Source: Rhodococcus sp. AW25M09 | GTDB lineage: Bacteria > Actinomycetota > Actinomycetes > Mycobacteriales > Mycobacteriaceae | Length of the DNA: 64,000 nucleotides | NCBI RefSeq assembly: GCF_000333955.1 | Contig: NZ_CAPS01000072.1 | Coordinates: 62,001-126,000, forward strand | Direction of reading: 5' to 3' | In this document: positions 28,997 through 37,721 of the stretch, piece after piece | How the letters are laid out: each line of letters opens with the position of its first letter | How positions within the stretch are numbered: position 1 is the first letter of the stretch | The notes under the pieces: model-generated | What the model saw: only the letters and a program-made list of their open reading frames with translations | The model's database searches: none | Told to the model about the DNA's origin: nothing | Program-made: the position numbers and the translations under genes

Positions 28997-29396
28997 CACG
29001 GGTCGCGCGCTGGTTGCTGTCGCGTTCGGAGCGATCGTGCTGGCCGGTGGGTGCGGCGAGTCGTACGGTGAATTTCCGGCCGGCAAGACCTACACGTCCA
29101 TCGACGCGCCCGACTCGTACACGCCCGTCGACGGAACGACGATCAGGCTCGAATTCGTCGACACCCGAATTTCGGCAGAAGCCGGGTGCAACAGATTGTT
29201 CGGCACCGTTGACACCTCGCAGGGCAGGATCACCATCGAGTCTTTGGGCTCGACCCGGGTCGCCTGTCCGCAGGCGTTGATGGACCAGGACGGTTGGCTG
29301 TCGGCTTTCCTGACGTCGAACCCGCGATGGTCCCGTGAGGGCGGCACCATGACCCTGGACAACGGAAACGACCGCGTCGTCTTCTCCGAGTCCTGA
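28989..29396 (+). CDS. META/HslJ-domain putative lipoprotein
   Basis: 135 residues. A short N-terminal hydrophobic stretch ends in VLAGGC at residues about 18-23, a weak lipobox (Ala, not Leu, at -3). The rest is one META domain: the [22 protein letters not shown] core and a C-terminal [12 protein letters not shown] strand, with two further cysteines that may pair. Family members sit in the envelope and are linked to heat or antibiotic stress. GTG 28989 overlaps the secA2 3' end by 8 bases. Lipidation is inference. Confidence 0.85.
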   Translation: MADTGRALVAVAFGAIVLAGGCGESYGEFPAGKTYTSIDAPDSYTPVDGTTIRLEFVDTRISAEAGCNRLFGTVDTSQGRITIESLGSTRVACPQALMDQDGWLSAFLTSNPRWSREGGTMTLDNGNDRVVFSES

Positions 29397-29408
29397 TCGC
29401 CGGATCTG

Positions 29409-29996
29409 CTAACGGCGGATGCGGTCGGCAGTCGTGTGGCGAACACCGTCGAGAAAGAGATTCAGCCCGAAATCGAATCTGCTGGTCGGGTCGGGACTCT
29501 CGAACATCGGTGACGCGTCCTGGGTGAGGGCGCCGACAGAGTCCATCTGAAGTCGCGCTTGTTCGTCCACTGTCTGGCCGAGAATGTAGTAGAGCAAGGT
29601 GTCGGCGGTCAGTTCCGCATCGCGCCGCGACAGTCCTGCGCGAATGCAGACGGCGGCGATGCGTTCGCGGATGTGGTTGGTGGTCAGCCGCGACGCATAC
29701 GTTGCAGCGACGAGTTCGGCCCCGTCTCGACGTGAAAGAAGAGCATCGCGCAACCGGTGTGCGATCTGTCCGATCTGCGCGTCCCAAGACTGCTCGGTGG
29801 GCGGTGCATCGGCACCGGAGAGCAGGTGATCTGCGATAGCTCCGAGCAGAGTCTGTTTGTTGGGGAAGTGCCAGTACAGCGCACCGGGTTGTACGTGCAA
29901 TGACGTTGCCAGCCGGCGCATCGTCAGGTCCGCCAGGCCGTACTCGTCGAGAATTGCGATCGCGCCGTCCAGGACGTCTTGCCGACGTAGTTGCAC
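29409..29996 (-). CDS. bioQ: TetR-family biotin repressor, BioQ-like
   Basis: 195 residues. HTH at about 3-45 (GLADLTMRRLATSLHVQPGA then LYWHFPNKQTLL) and a TetR_C-type ligand domain. GTG 29996 has a GGGAGGA ribosome site. Divergent from bioB with two adjacent TGAAC-N3-GTTCA boxes between them; that 13-bp pattern is the one described for BioQ in Corynebacterium and mycobacteria, where BioQ replaces BirA as regulator of bio genes. Name rests on operator and neighbour, not on a database match, so the ligand and regulon are inferred. Confidence 0.75.
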   Translation of the reverse strand: MQLRRQDVLDGAIAILDEYGLADLTMRRLATSLHVQPGALYWHFPNKQTLLGAIADHLLSGADAPPTEQSWDAQIGQIAHRLRDALLSRRDGAELVAATYASRLTTNHIRERIAAVCIRAGLSRRDAELTADTLLYYILGQTVDEQARLQMDSVGALTQDASPMFESPDPTSRFDFGLNLFLDGVRHTTADRIRR

Positions 29997-30029
29997 TGTT
30001 TCCTCCCAGTCGTTCGACGCGTGTTCGCT

Positions 30030-30059
30030 TTGACAGTAGCCGAGCCCAGTGCCTAACGT
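30030..30059 (+). promoter_or_regulatory. bioB promoter
   Basis: -35 TTGACA at 30030-30035, 18-bp spacer, -10 TAACGT at 30054-30059. The BioQ-type boxes begin at the last base of the -10, so repressor binding would cover the start of transcription. Confidence 0.6.
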
Positions 30060-30087
30060 GAACGCCGTTCAACTTGAACGGTGTTCA
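30059..30087. promoter_or_regulatory. Tandem BioQ-type operator boxes
   Basis: Two 13-bp palindromes TGAACGCCGTTCA (30059-30071) and TGAACGGTGTTCA (30075-30087), 3 bases apart, so the pair also forms a larger near-perfect dyad. Lies between the divergent bioQ and bioB starts, downstream of the bioB -10 and where a leftward -35 for bioQ would fall. Confidence 0.8.
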
Positions 30088-30119
30088 ATATGGCGTCGTT
30101 CGACTACGAGGGGACCGGC

Positions 30120-31112
30120 ATGGACATAGTGCACACCGCGCGAGAACAGGTGCTGGGCGACGGCATCGCGCTCGATCGATCTCAGGTTCTCGAGATCCTC
30201 GAGCTCGGTGACGACCGTCTGGAAGAGACGATGCTGCTGGCACACGAAGTGCGCATGCGGTGGTGCGGGCCCGAGGTCGAGGTGGAGGGAATCGTCAGCC
30301 TCAAGACCGGCGGATGCCCCGAGGACTGCCACTTCTGTTCGCAATCAGGCCTTTTCGCATCCCCTGTTCGTGCTGCGTGGCTCGATATCCCGTCGCTGGT
30401 CGAAGCCGCGAAGCAGACTGCCAAGACCGGAGCCACGGAATTCTGCATAGTCGCAGCGGTGCGTGGCCCCGATGCCCGACTGCTCGCACAGGTCGCCGCG
30501 GGAATCGAGGCCATTCGAGGCGAGGTGGACATCGATATCGCGTGCTCGCTGGGCATGCTCGAACAGGATCAAGTCGATCAACTCGCAGCGATGGGCGTGC
30601 ATCGGTACAACCACAATCTCGAGACCTCCCGGTCGTACTTTCCGAACGTCGTGACCACTCACACCTGGGAGGAACGCTGGGCCACCCTGCACATGGTGCG
30701 GGAGGCGGGCATGGAGGTGTGCTGTGGCGGCATCCTCGGCATGGGGGAGACACTCGAGCAACGGGCCGAGTTCGCGTCCGATCTCACTGCGCTGGAACCC
30801 GACGAAGTGCCCCTGAACTTCCTGAACCCCAGGCCGGGCACCCCGTTCGGAGACCTCGACGTGCTGCCGGCGCACGATGCTCTACGGGCAGTTGCTGCGT
30901 TCCGTCTGGCTCTGCCGCGCACTGTTCTGCGATTCGCCGGCGGCCGTGAGATCACCCTCGGTGATCTGGGGGCCGAGCGAGGGATACTCGGTGGTATCAA
31001 TGCCGTGATCGTCGGCAACTATCTGACGACGCTCGGCCGTCCGGCAGAGCAGGACCTCGATCTCCTCGGTGAACTGCAGATGCCGATCAAAGCGCTCAAC
31101 TCGACTATCTGA
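30120..31112 (+). CDS. bioB: Biotin synthase
   Basis: Radical SAM enzyme inserting sulfur into dethiobiotin. 330 residues. The SAM cluster cysteines are in CPEDCHFC (about residues 62-69); the second-cluster ligands fall in the TEFCIV, DIACSLG and VCCGG segments and an Arg in the C-terminal strand. ATG 30120 has GAGGGG 7 bases upstream and matches family N termini; in-frame codons from 30081 lie inside the operator. Followed within 22 bases by bsaP and the DUF2567 gene, the order bioB-bsaP-DUF2567 also seen in mycobacteria. Confidence 0.97.
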   Translation: MDIVHTAREQVLGDGIALDRSQVLEILELGDDRLEETMLLAHEVRMRWCGPEVEVEGIVSLKTGGCPEDCHFCSQSGLFASPVRAAWLDIPSLVEAAKQTAKTGATEFCIVAAVRGPDARLLAQVAAGIEAIRGEVDIDIACSLGMLEQDQVDQLAAMGVHRYNHNLETSRSYFPNVVTTHTWEERWATLHMVREAGMEVCCGGILGMGETLEQRAEFASDLTALEPDEVPLNFLNPRPGTPFGDLDVLPAHDALRAVAAFRLALPRTVLRFAGGREITLGDLGAERGILGGINAVIVGNYLTTLGRPAEQDLDLLGELQMPIKALNSTI

Positions 31113-31134
31113 TGGGCGTATTAGGGTGGGTCGA

Positions 31135-31359
31135 ATGACGAGCGAGACCCACTACGACCCGCACACCGGTCGCCCTGTCGAGTCTGGGACCGAGGTGGCC
31201 GCGGATTCGCTGTCGGTCGCAGTCCGCCTCGGACTGGAGCCCCCGAGGTTCTGTGCTCGGTGCGGCCGCCGGATGGTGGTGCAGATCGTGCCCGACGGGT
31301 GGACTTCGGTGTGCTCGCGGCACGGCCTGATCGACTCGGTTGCGACAGGCAGGGGCTAG
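31135..31359 (+). CDS. bsaP: Biotin synthase auxiliary protein
   Basis: 74 residues, matching the small protein encoded directly after bioB in mycobacteria (Rv1590 type), which is needed for BioB to make biotin there. Three cysteines are conserved in layout, Cys40, Cys43 (FCARCGRR) and Cys60 (SVCSRHG), with a HYDPHTGRP start, suggesting a small iron-sulfur or metal site. ATG 31135 follows a GGGTGGG site and ends 1 base before the next gene. Easily missed because of its size. Function is by family and context. Confidence 0.88.
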   Translation: MTSETHYDPHTGRPVESGTEVAADSLSVAVRLGLEPPRFCARCGRRMVVQIVPDGWTSVCSRHGLIDSVATGRG

Positions 31360-31953
31360 GTGGACATGTCGGAATTGCGCGAAAGCCCACAGCGTGCCGG
31401 TGCCGGTCGGGTTTTGGTAGCGGTCGTAGGGATATCGGTGGCGCTCTCGGCACTCGGCGGCCTGATGTGGGGTTTTCTTGCGCCGGCGGAGCAATTGCTC
31501 GTGGTGGCGCAGGATCGCGGTGCGGCACTGACGGGGGAGAGCCTGCACCGTTTCGATGCCCTCGCTCTGTTCTCCTTCATCTCGTTCGCGCTGGGTCTGA
31601 TTCTTCCGATCGGGTGGTGGCTGTGGAAGTCCGAGCGCGGTCCGCGATTGTTCGGTGCCGTTCTGTTCGGTGCGCTCGCCGGTTCGTTCGCGGCGATGCT
31701 GACTGGCAACGGCGTTGCCGCCCTGCGCTTTCCGAAGGCAGATGATCCGGCGATCGGATCCATTGTGTCGGTGGCACCTGCCGTCGAAACCCCCTTGGTG
31801 CTGATCGTGCAGGCACTGACAGCGTCGTTGGTCGTTCTGCTGTTGGCCGCCATGAACCCCAACGACGATCTGCAACACACCGATCCCGATCCGGAGGAGC
31901 TCGACGTCGACCGGCCGCCACCGCCGTCGTTCGACTCTCGACTCGCGAACTGA
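31360..31953 (+). CDS. DUF2567 membrane protein
   Basis: 197 residues with four hydrophobic helices (about residues 18-40, 68-88, 98-120, 145-165) and an acidic, proline-rich cytosolic tail. Matches the DUF2567 protein of the mycobacterial bioB neighbourhood (Rv1591 type). Starts at GTG 31360 directly after the bsaP stop, or ATG 31366. Strict linkage with bioB suggests a biotin-related membrane role, perhaps transport, but no transporter motif is visible. Confidence 0.82.
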   Translation: MDMSELRESPQRAGAGRVLVAVVGISVALSALGGLMWGFLAPAEQLLVVAQDRGAALTGESLHRFDALALFSFISFALGLILPIGWWLWKSERGPRLFGAVLFGALAGSFAAMLTGNGVAALRFPKADDPAIGSIVSVAPAVETPLVLIVQALTASLVVLLLAAMNPNDDLQHTDPDPEELDVDRPPPPSFDSRLAN

Positions 31954-31972
31954 GCTGGATCGTTCTCCTGGG

Positions 31973-32428
31973 TCACGCCTGGGCAGTGATCTCGAAGAAC
32001 GCCGCTGCGTGCTGTTTCTGGGTTCGGCTCGCCTGGGGATTGAGCCCGGTGCTCCAGGCCGGATACACGCGAAAACCCCTCTTGCCCGGGTGCGCCGCAG
32101 ACGCGGTGATCCCGAGTCGGTCGAGTTGGTCTGCTGCAAACCTGAATCCAGCACGCCGCCCGCCTGCATCGATCAACACCAGGAGACCATCTTGGTCGGT
32201 CGATCGGAACGGTTCTGTGGTTCCGTCTGCTCCTCGTCGCCAGAAAGCCAGAAAGAGACCCGGTTTACGTGGGGTCTCCCGAGCGGTGCGCACCCGCCAA
32301 CGTTCGCCGTGGATCTGCGCTATCAGCCCGTCGTACTCCGCGTTCGTGGTGTCGCCGTGAACTATCGCCGAAGTACCTGTTGAATCCAGGATTTCTCGCG
32401 CATACCAATCGAACGCCGCTTCCTGCAC
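31973..32428 (-). CDS. MepB-like family protein
   Basis: 151 residues, one domain. Recognisable by GKRGFRVYPAWSTGLNPQ followed by SRTQKQHAAAFF near the C terminus and GLIAQIHGERWRVR in the middle, the pattern of MepB family proteins first noted beside the Staphylococcus mepRA efflux locus. No biochemical function is established. Convergent with the DUF2567 gene (19-base gap) and followed upstream by nrtR on the same strand 50 bases away. Confidence 0.75.
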   Translation of the reverse strand: MQEAAFDWYAREILDSTGTSAIVHGDTTNAEYDGLIAQIHGERWRVRTARETPRKPGLFLAFWRRGADGTTEPFRSTDQDGLLVLIDAGGRRAGFRFAADQLDRLGITASAAHPGKRGFRVYPAWSTGLNPQASRTQKQHAAAFFEITAQA

Positions 32429-32478
32429 TGCACCAGCCTATCGGCGAAAAGGTCGAGGGCGTGATGGCTGCCGGGCGG

Positions 32479-33186
32479 CTAGTTGCCGTTGGCGCTGGGC
32501 GGTCTCAATGCCGCGAACTCGTCGGTGACTCGAATGCTGTTGTCGGCGAATCGAAACAGTGCGGGTGGCCGCCCGCCGGCTTTGCCCGACGGCGCGCGCC
32601 GCCCAGTGGGTTCGATGACGCCGCGTCGGCTGAGTACCCGCTGCAAGTTGGTGGCGTCGACCTGATATCCGAGTGCTGCGCCGTAGATCTCGCGTAGCGT
32701 CGAGATCGCGAAATCGACCGGAGCGAGTGCGAATCCGATGTTGGTGTAGGAGAGCTTCGCGGCAAGTCGATGTCGCGCATGGGCGACGACGGTTCCATGA
32801 TCGAACGACATGGCGGGCAACTCCGAGACCGGATGCCATGTGGTGTCCTCGGGCAGTGTCGGCTCGGTCGCTATCGGAACCAGGCCGAGGAAGGTCGACG
32901 CTATCCGTCGATCTCCCGGAACCCGATCCGGCTCGCTGAAGATGGAGAGTTGCTCGAGGTGCGCGACGGATCGCACGTCGACCTTTTCGGCGAGCTGACG
33001 ACGCGCGGACGCGGCGAGGTTCTCGTCGTCACTGAGGGTGCCACCGGGAAGTGACCAGGTGCCGGCCTCGGGGTCGAGTGCGCGCTGCCAGAGCAGCACT
33101 GCCAATTCGGGGGCGTCGGGGTCGGAAAAGACCCGAACTTGGAACACCGCAATGAGGACTTCGTGGACGGTGCTACGATGAATCAT
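32479..33186 (-). CDS. nrtR: NrtR-type Nudix-like repressor of NAD synthesis
   Basis: About 235 residues: N-terminal Nudix fold and C-terminal winged HTH (from about LSYTNIGFALAPVDFAISTL onward, with VDATNLQRVLSRRGVIEPTG). The Nudix box GGTLSDDENLAASARRQLAEKV has lost part of the REUxEE core (RQLAEK), as in NrtR proteins that bind ADP-ribose but do not hydrolyse. ATG 33186 is preferred; ATG 33198 lies inside the operator. Divergent from nadABC, so it should repress de novo NAD synthesis and release on ADP-ribose binding. Confidence 0.88.
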   Translation of the reverse strand: MIHRSTVHEVLIAVFQVRVFSDPDAPELAVLLWQRALDPEAGTWSLPGGTLSDDENLAASARRQLAEKVDVRSVAHLEQLSIFSEPDRVPGDRRIASTFLGLVPIATEPTLPEDTTWHPVSELPAMSFDHGTVVAHARHRLAAKLSYTNIGFALAPVDFAISTLREIYGAALGYQVDATNLQRVLSRRGVIEPTGRRAPSGKAGGRPPALFRFADNSIRVTDEFAALRPPSANGN

Positions 33187-33209
33187 GTTTTCGATCATAA
33201 GTCGAAAAC
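33187..33209. promoter_or_regulatory. NrtR operator
   Basis: Perfect dyad GTTTTCGA (33187-33194) / TCGAAAAC (33202-33209) with a 7-base TCATAAG centre, in the gap between nrtR and nadA. It begins next to the nrtR start codon, consistent with autoregulation and control of nadABC. Confidence 0.8.
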
Positions 33210-33265
33210 TTCCTCGGAGGAAATCCGGTCATCGACGACCGGATGATCGGTGAAGGAGAACCGTC

Positions 33266-34324
33266 ATGACCAGCAGCGCTACCCGGATGAACATCCTGGA
33301 CTCGGCTTTCGCCGGAGTTCGCGACATCGTCGACGGAGCCGGCGGCTACGGGGGAGTCGAGGCAACGCCGGAATGGGCAGCCGAGATTCGACGGCTCGCC
33401 GATCTGCGCGGTGCAACACTGCTCGCGCACAACTATCAACTGCCTGCAATCCAGGATGTCGCCGATCACGTCGGTGACTCGCTGGCACTCTCGCGCATCG
33501 CTGCCGAGGTATCCGAGGACACCATCGTGTTCTGCGGCGTCCACTTCATGGCCGAAACCGCGAAGATTCTGAGCCCGAGCAAGACGGTACTCATTCCCGA
33601 CCAGCGCGCCGGCTGCTCGCTCGCCGATTCCATCACCGCGGATCAGCTCCGCGAATGGAAGGCTGATTTTCCCGACGCCGTCGTCGTGTCGTACGTCAAC
33701 ACCACCGCCGAGATCAAAGCCTTGACCGACATCTGCTGCACCTCGTCCAACGCAGTGGAGGTGGTGCAGTCCATCGATCCGAGCCGCGACATCCTGTTCC
33801 TGCCGGATCAGTTCCTCGGCGCGCACGTCAAGCGCGTCACTGCGCGCGAGAACCTGCACATCTGGGCCGGAGAATGCCACGTGCACGCCGGCATCAACGG
33901 CGACGAGCTGGCCGAGAAGTCGCGTACCCACCCCGATGCAGAGCTCTACGTGCACCCCGAATGCGGTTGCGCCACGTCGGCGCTGTACCTCGCCGGTGAA
34001 GGATTCGTCCCCGCAGAGAAGGTGAAGATCCTGTCCACCGGCGGCATGCTCGATGCTGCCCGCACCACCACGTCCAAGCAGGTGCTGGTCGCCACCGAGA
34101 TCGGCATGCTGCACCAGCTGCGGATGGCCGCTCCCGAGGTCGACTTCCTCGCCGTCAACGATCGTGCATCGTGCGGTTACATGAAGATGATCACCCCTGC
34201 CGCGCTGCTCCGCTGCCTCGTCGAAGGACGAGACGAGGTGCATGTCGATCTCGAAACCGCGAACATTGCCAGCAAATCGGTGCAGCGGATGATCGAGATC
34301 GGTACCCCCGGCGGCGGTGAGTGA
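33266..34324 (+). CDS. nadA: Quinolinate synthase
   Basis: Condenses iminoaspartate with dihydroxyacetone phosphate to quinolinate using a [4Fe-4S] cluster. 352 residues. Cluster cysteines in [19 protein letters not shown] and SCGYMKM; substrate motif [21 protein letters not shown] at the N terminus. GAAGGAGAA precedes ATG 33266. Overlaps nadB by 4 bases, first gene of nadABC under NrtR control. Confidence 0.97.
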   Translation: MTSSATRMNILDSAFAGVRDIVDGAGGYGGVEATPEWAAEIRRLADLRGATLLAHNYQLPAIQDVADHVGDSLALSRIAAEVSEDTIVFCGVHFMAETAKILSPSKTVLIPDQRAGCSLADSITADQLREWKADFPDAVVVSYVNTTAEIKALTDICCTSSNAVEVVQSIDPSRDILFLPDQFLGAHVKRVTARENLHIWAGECHVHAGINGDELAEKSRTHPDAELYVHPECGCATSALYLAGEGFVPAEKVKILSTGGMLDAARTTTSKQVLVATEIGMLHQLRMAAPEVDFLAVNDRASCGYMKMITPAALLRCLVEGRDEVHVDLETANIASKSVQRMIEIGTPGGGE

Positions 34325-35910
34325 CTATGTCGGGCGGGTGGGAAACCGCGCCCGTCGGATGGGAAACCGGGGCTGATCTGGTCGTCGTCGGCGGCGGAAT
34401 CGCCGGTCTGACCGCCGCCCGCACCGCAGCAGCCCGAGGCCTGCGCGTGCTGACCGTCAGCAAAGCGAGCTGCACCGACACCGCGACGCAGTATGCGCAG
34501 GGCGGGATCGCGGTCGTCGGACCCGATCTCGACGATTCCATCGAATCGCACGTTGCCGACACCTGTGTCGCCGGTGCGGGACTGTGCGACGAGGCCGCGG
34601 TGCGATCCATCGTGTCGGGTGGGCGCGCAGCGATCGCTTCGCTCGAGGCCGTCGGAGCGTCGTTCGATCGCGGCGCCGACGGATCGCCCGCGCGCACTCG
34701 GGAGGGCGGGCACAGCGTGCGCCGCATCATCCACGCCGGCGGCGATGCCACCGGGGCGGAGGTTCAGCGCACGCTCGACGCTGTGGTGCCGGCGGTGCAC
34801 TTCGACACGACGGCGTTGCGCGTGCTGACGACGGACGGCGAGGTTGCGGGACTGCTCGTCCGTGGGCCCGGCGGCGTCGGAGTCGTTCGTTGCCCGACGG
34901 TTCTACTCGCGACCGGCGGACTGGGACAGCTGTTTTCGTGCAGCACCAATCCTGCGGGCGCGACAGCCGACGGTATCGCGCTCGCCCTCGACGCAGGTGC
35001 CCGGGTTGCCGACCTCGAATTCGTTCAGTTTCATCCGACTGTGCTGTTCGCCGCCGGTTCGACGGGCCGCCGTCCATTGATCAGCGAAGCGCTACGCGGC
35101 GAGGGCGCTCGGCTAGTCGATGTCACCGGTCGTGCGTTCATGGCTGCCGTACATCCGCTCGGTGACCTCGCCCCACGTGATGTGGTGTCGCGGGCCATCG
35201 CAGAACTGTTGCACGTCAGTGGGGGCGAGCACGTGCTGCTGGATGCTCGTGGAGTCGAGGGCGTGCGCGACCGATTCCCCACGGTGACCGCGTCGTGCCT
35301 CGAGGCCGGTATCGATCCAGCGACGGACCTCATTCCGGTGGCACCGGCCGCGCACTACTCCTGCGGCGGAATCGTGACCGATACATCCGGTCGTACATCG
35401 GTTCCCGGCCTGCTCGCTGCCGGTGAAGCGGCACGCACCGGTCTGCACGGCGCAAACAGGTTGGCGTCGAACAGCTTGCTCGAGGGCTTGGTGGTGGGCG
35501 AACGTGCGGCACTCGTGGCTGCCGAGCGGGCGGGACGCGCCGTGGACATCACGGACGTCGCCCTGCCGACCTATCGCCGTATCGACCGAGCTGTGCTGCA
35601 ACGCACCATGACTGCCGACGTCGGTGTGGTTCGCGATGCCGCCGGTCTCGCCGAGGCGCACCGCGTTCTCGCCCACGGGGTGGTGTCCGAACCGCCGGTC
35701 GACGCGCGTGCGGTGGAGGACGCGGCATTGACGGCGGCAGCGGAGGTCATTGTGCTGGCCGCTGCCCACCGACGGGAAAGCCGAGGATGCCATACCCGAC
35801 GCGATTTCCCGGAACGGGAACCTGCGCAACTCCGAAGCCTGCACATCGAGCGAGATCTCGACGGAAACCTGGCCATAGTGAACGACGAAGTGATGACGGG
35901 AGCACGTTGA
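34321..35910 (+). CDS. nadB: L-aspartate oxidase
   Basis: FAD enzyme making iminoaspartate for NadA. 529 residues. FAD-binding [16 protein letters not shown] near the N terminus, succinate dehydrogenase/fumarate reductase-like fold, catalytic region [10 protein letters not shown] and the conserved [10 protein letters not shown] and [16 protein letters not shown] motifs. GTG 34321 overlaps the nadA stop; ATG 34327 is an alternative. One base separates its stop from nadC. Confidence 0.97.
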   Translation: MTMSGGWETAPVGWETGADLVVVGGGIAGLTAARTAAARGLRVLTVSKASCTDTATQYAQGGIAVVGPDLDDSIESHVADTCVAGAGLCDEAAVRSIVSGGRAAIASLEAVGASFDRGADGSPARTREGGHSVRRIIHAGGDATGAEVQRTLDAVVPAVHFDTTALRVLTTDGEVAGLLVRGPGGVGVVRCPTVLLATGGLGQLFSCSTNPAGATADGIALALDAGARVADLEFVQFHPTVLFAAGSTGRRPLISEALRGEGARLVDVTGRAFMAAVHPLGDLAPRDVVSRAIAELLHVSGGEHVLLDARGVEGVRDRFPTVTASCLEAGIDPATDLIPVAPAAHYSCGGIVTDTSGRTSVPGLLAAGEAARTGLHGANRLASNSLLEGLVVGERAALVAAERAGRAVDITDVALPTYRRIDRAVLQRTMTADVGVVRDAAGLAEAHRVLAHGVVSEPPVDARAVEDAALTAAAEVIVLAAAHRRESRGCHTRRDFPEREPAQLRSLHIERDLDGNLAIVNDEVMTGAR

Positions 35911-35911
35911 C

Positions 35912-36787
35912 ATGACCGACATTTCGAACGAGGTGAGCCCGGGCGTCGATCGCGGCGAGGTGCTCGCCCTGATCCGCACAGCACTCGATGAAGACCTGAG
36001 GTACGGCCCCGATATCACCACTGTGGCAACGGTTCCGGAGGACGCCGTGACAACGGCCTCGGTGGTGTCTCGCCAATTCGGTACCGTCGCTGGGCTCGAT
36101 GTGGGTCTCCTCGTTCTCGACGAGGTGATCGGTGCCGAGGGATATTCCATTCTGCATCGCATCGAGGACGGTACGACTGTCGAACCAGGACAGGCCGTCC
36201 TGACGATCGAGGCCCCGACGCGGGGGTTGCTGACGGCCGAGCGCACGATGCTCAACATCGTGTGCCACCTGTCGGGGATCGCCACCGCAACTGCCGGTTG
36301 GGTCGCCGAGGTGGCCGATACCGGGTGCAAGATTCGCGACAGTCGAAAGACGTTGCCAGGACTACGTTCGTTGCAGAAGTACGCGGTGCGTGCCGGCGGC
36401 GGCGTCAACCATCGGATGGGCCTGGGCGATGCCGCGCTCATCAAGGACAATCACGTGGCGGCAGCCGGTTCGGTTGTTGCGGCACTCGAGGCGGTACGAG
36501 CGGCAGCGCCGAACATCTCCTGTGAGGTGGAGGTCGACAGCCTCGAGCAACTCGATCAAGTACTCGTCGAGAACGTCGAACTCGTTCTGCTGGACAACTT
36601 AGCGCTGTGGCAGACGCAGATGGCGGTGCAGCGCCGAGACAAGCTCGCGCCGACGACGAAATTGGAATCGTCGGGTGGACTGACCGTCGACGTGGCGCGA
36701 GACTACGCCCGAACGGGTGTCGACTTTCTCGCTGTGGGCGGTCTGACACACTCGGTGACAGTGCTCGATCTCGGCCTGGACATGTGA
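35912..36787 (+). CDS. nadC: Nicotinate-nucleotide pyrophosphorylase (quinolinate phosphoribosyltransferase)
   Basis: Converts quinolinate and PRPP to nicotinate mononucleotide, completing the nadABC pathway. 291 residues. Signature RDSRKTLPGLRSLQKYAV and GGGVNHRMGLGDAALIKDNH supply the PRPP and quinolinate contacts; EVEVDSLEQ and SGGLTVD follow. ATG 35912 immediately after nadB. Last gene of the operon unless the S4 gene 15 bases on is included. Confidence 0.97.
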   Translation: MTDISNEVSPGVDRGEVLALIRTALDEDLRYGPDITTVATVPEDAVTTASVVSRQFGTVAGLDVGLLVLDEVIGAEGYSILHRIEDGTTVEPGQAVLTIEAPTRGLLTAERTMLNIVCHLSGIATATAGWVAEVADTGCKIRDSRKTLPGLRSLQKYAVRAGGGVNHRMGLGDAALIKDNHVAAAGSVVAALEAVRAAAPNISCEVEVDSLEQLDQVLVENVELVLLDNLALWQTQMAVQRRDKLAPTTKLESSGGLTVDVARDYARTGVDFLAVGGLTHSVTVLDLGLDM

Positions 36788-36802
36788 ACAGCGCCTCGCG
36801 AT

Positions 36803-37195
36803 GTGAGGAAATTCTTCGAAGATGGAAATGCAGAGCGCCGCCTCGACAGTTGGATCTGGGCGGTCCGGTTGTTCAAGACGCGATCCGCAGCAGCCGCTGC
36901 GTGCCGCGGCGGGCACGTCCGCGTCAACGGGTCCCCGGCCAAACCCGGCCAGCGCGTCGGTCCGGACGACGAGATCAGGCTCCGAGTCGAGGGGGTCGAG
37001 AAGATCGTCGTGGTCGTGCGAGCGATCACCAAACGGGTCGGCGCAGCTGTGGTTCCCGAATGCATGGTCGATCGCAGTCCACCGCCGCCACCGAAAGAAG
37101 TTCTGGCGTCGGTACCGAGGCGCGATCGAGGAGCCGGGAGGCCGACGAAGCGCGATCGGCGCGAGATCGACCGATTGCGGGGACTGGAACAGTAG
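36803..37195 (+). CDS. S4-domain RNA-binding protein, Hsp15-like
   Basis: 130 residues. The S4 domain covers residues about 12-75 (RLDSWIWAVRLFKTRSAAAAAC, GHVRVNG, KPGQRVGPDDEI), then a basic Pro/Arg-rich tail ending RRDRGAGRPTKRDRREID. In E. coli, Hsp15 rescues stalled 50S subunits carrying peptidyl-tRNA; the actinobacterial relatives are uncharacterised. GTG 36803 is used. It lies 15 bases after nadC and may be transcribed with it. Confidence 0.88.
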   Translation: MRKFFEDGNAERRLDSWIWAVRLFKTRSAAAAACRGGHVRVNGSPAKPGQRVGPDDEIRLRVEGVEKIVVVVRAITKRVGAAVVPECMVDRSPPPPPKEVLASVPRRDRGAGRPTKRDRREIDRLRGLEQ

Positions 37196-37352
37196 AGCGT
37201 TCAGCACTCTGTCACTACCATTGGTAATCACCTGAGGTACATACACGCTGGCAATGGCCTGACAGTTTTTGGTCCGCGACAGCAACTCCACCGACTGAAA
37301 GACTGAGCACGAAACCCGTTGATGTTCAGTTGATTTCATCGATATCAGCAAC

Positions 37353-37721
37353 ATGAAAGAGCTCGAGGTCGCCACTGTTGCCGCCACCGTAGTGCTAGTT
37401 CTGTTCCTGACGGCAGTCGTAGCCAGTGCATCGTCGGTCGTGGCCCTCAGCCATCCGTGTGTCTACCGGACGGGCTTGGGAGCGCCTTTTCCCCTGTTGG
37501 ATGAGGAGACTCTTGCCTGGTTTCGCCAGGTTCACCGAGGTGGCCTCGTCACCTCCGGCCGACTTCATCGCGGTTCGCGCAGGCGCTTGGGCGTGTGTAG
37601 GCAGGGCTGTGGCCTGATGCTGGCCTGGGCCGTCATGCGGGTTGTCGTGGTTCCTCGTCGCCGGGGTCTTCGTGCTCGTCGGGCGGGTAGAGGACCTCTT
37701 CTGGGTGGTGTGCGTGGTTGA
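37353..37721 (+). CDS. Candidate small secreted protein, C terminus uncertain
   Basis: Starts MKELEVATVAATVVLV, a clear signal peptide with AVVASASS as a likely cleavage site at about residue 27. Its first 81 bases align without gaps to the small secreted gene at 42982-43179 (57 of 81 identical by eye, the last 15 identical), so it is a paralogue at least up to cleavage. Beyond that the open frame does not resemble the paralogue, becomes basic and runs 89 bases into the convergent HNH gene, so the 3' part is probably decayed or not coding. The 157 bases upstream hold no other gene. Confidence 0.35.
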   Translation: MKELEVATVAATVVLVLFLTAVVASASSVVALSHPCVYRTGLGAPFPLLDEETLAWFRQVHRGGLVTSGRLHRGSRRRLGVCRQGCGLMLAWAVMRVVVVPRRRGLRARRAGRGPLLGGVRG

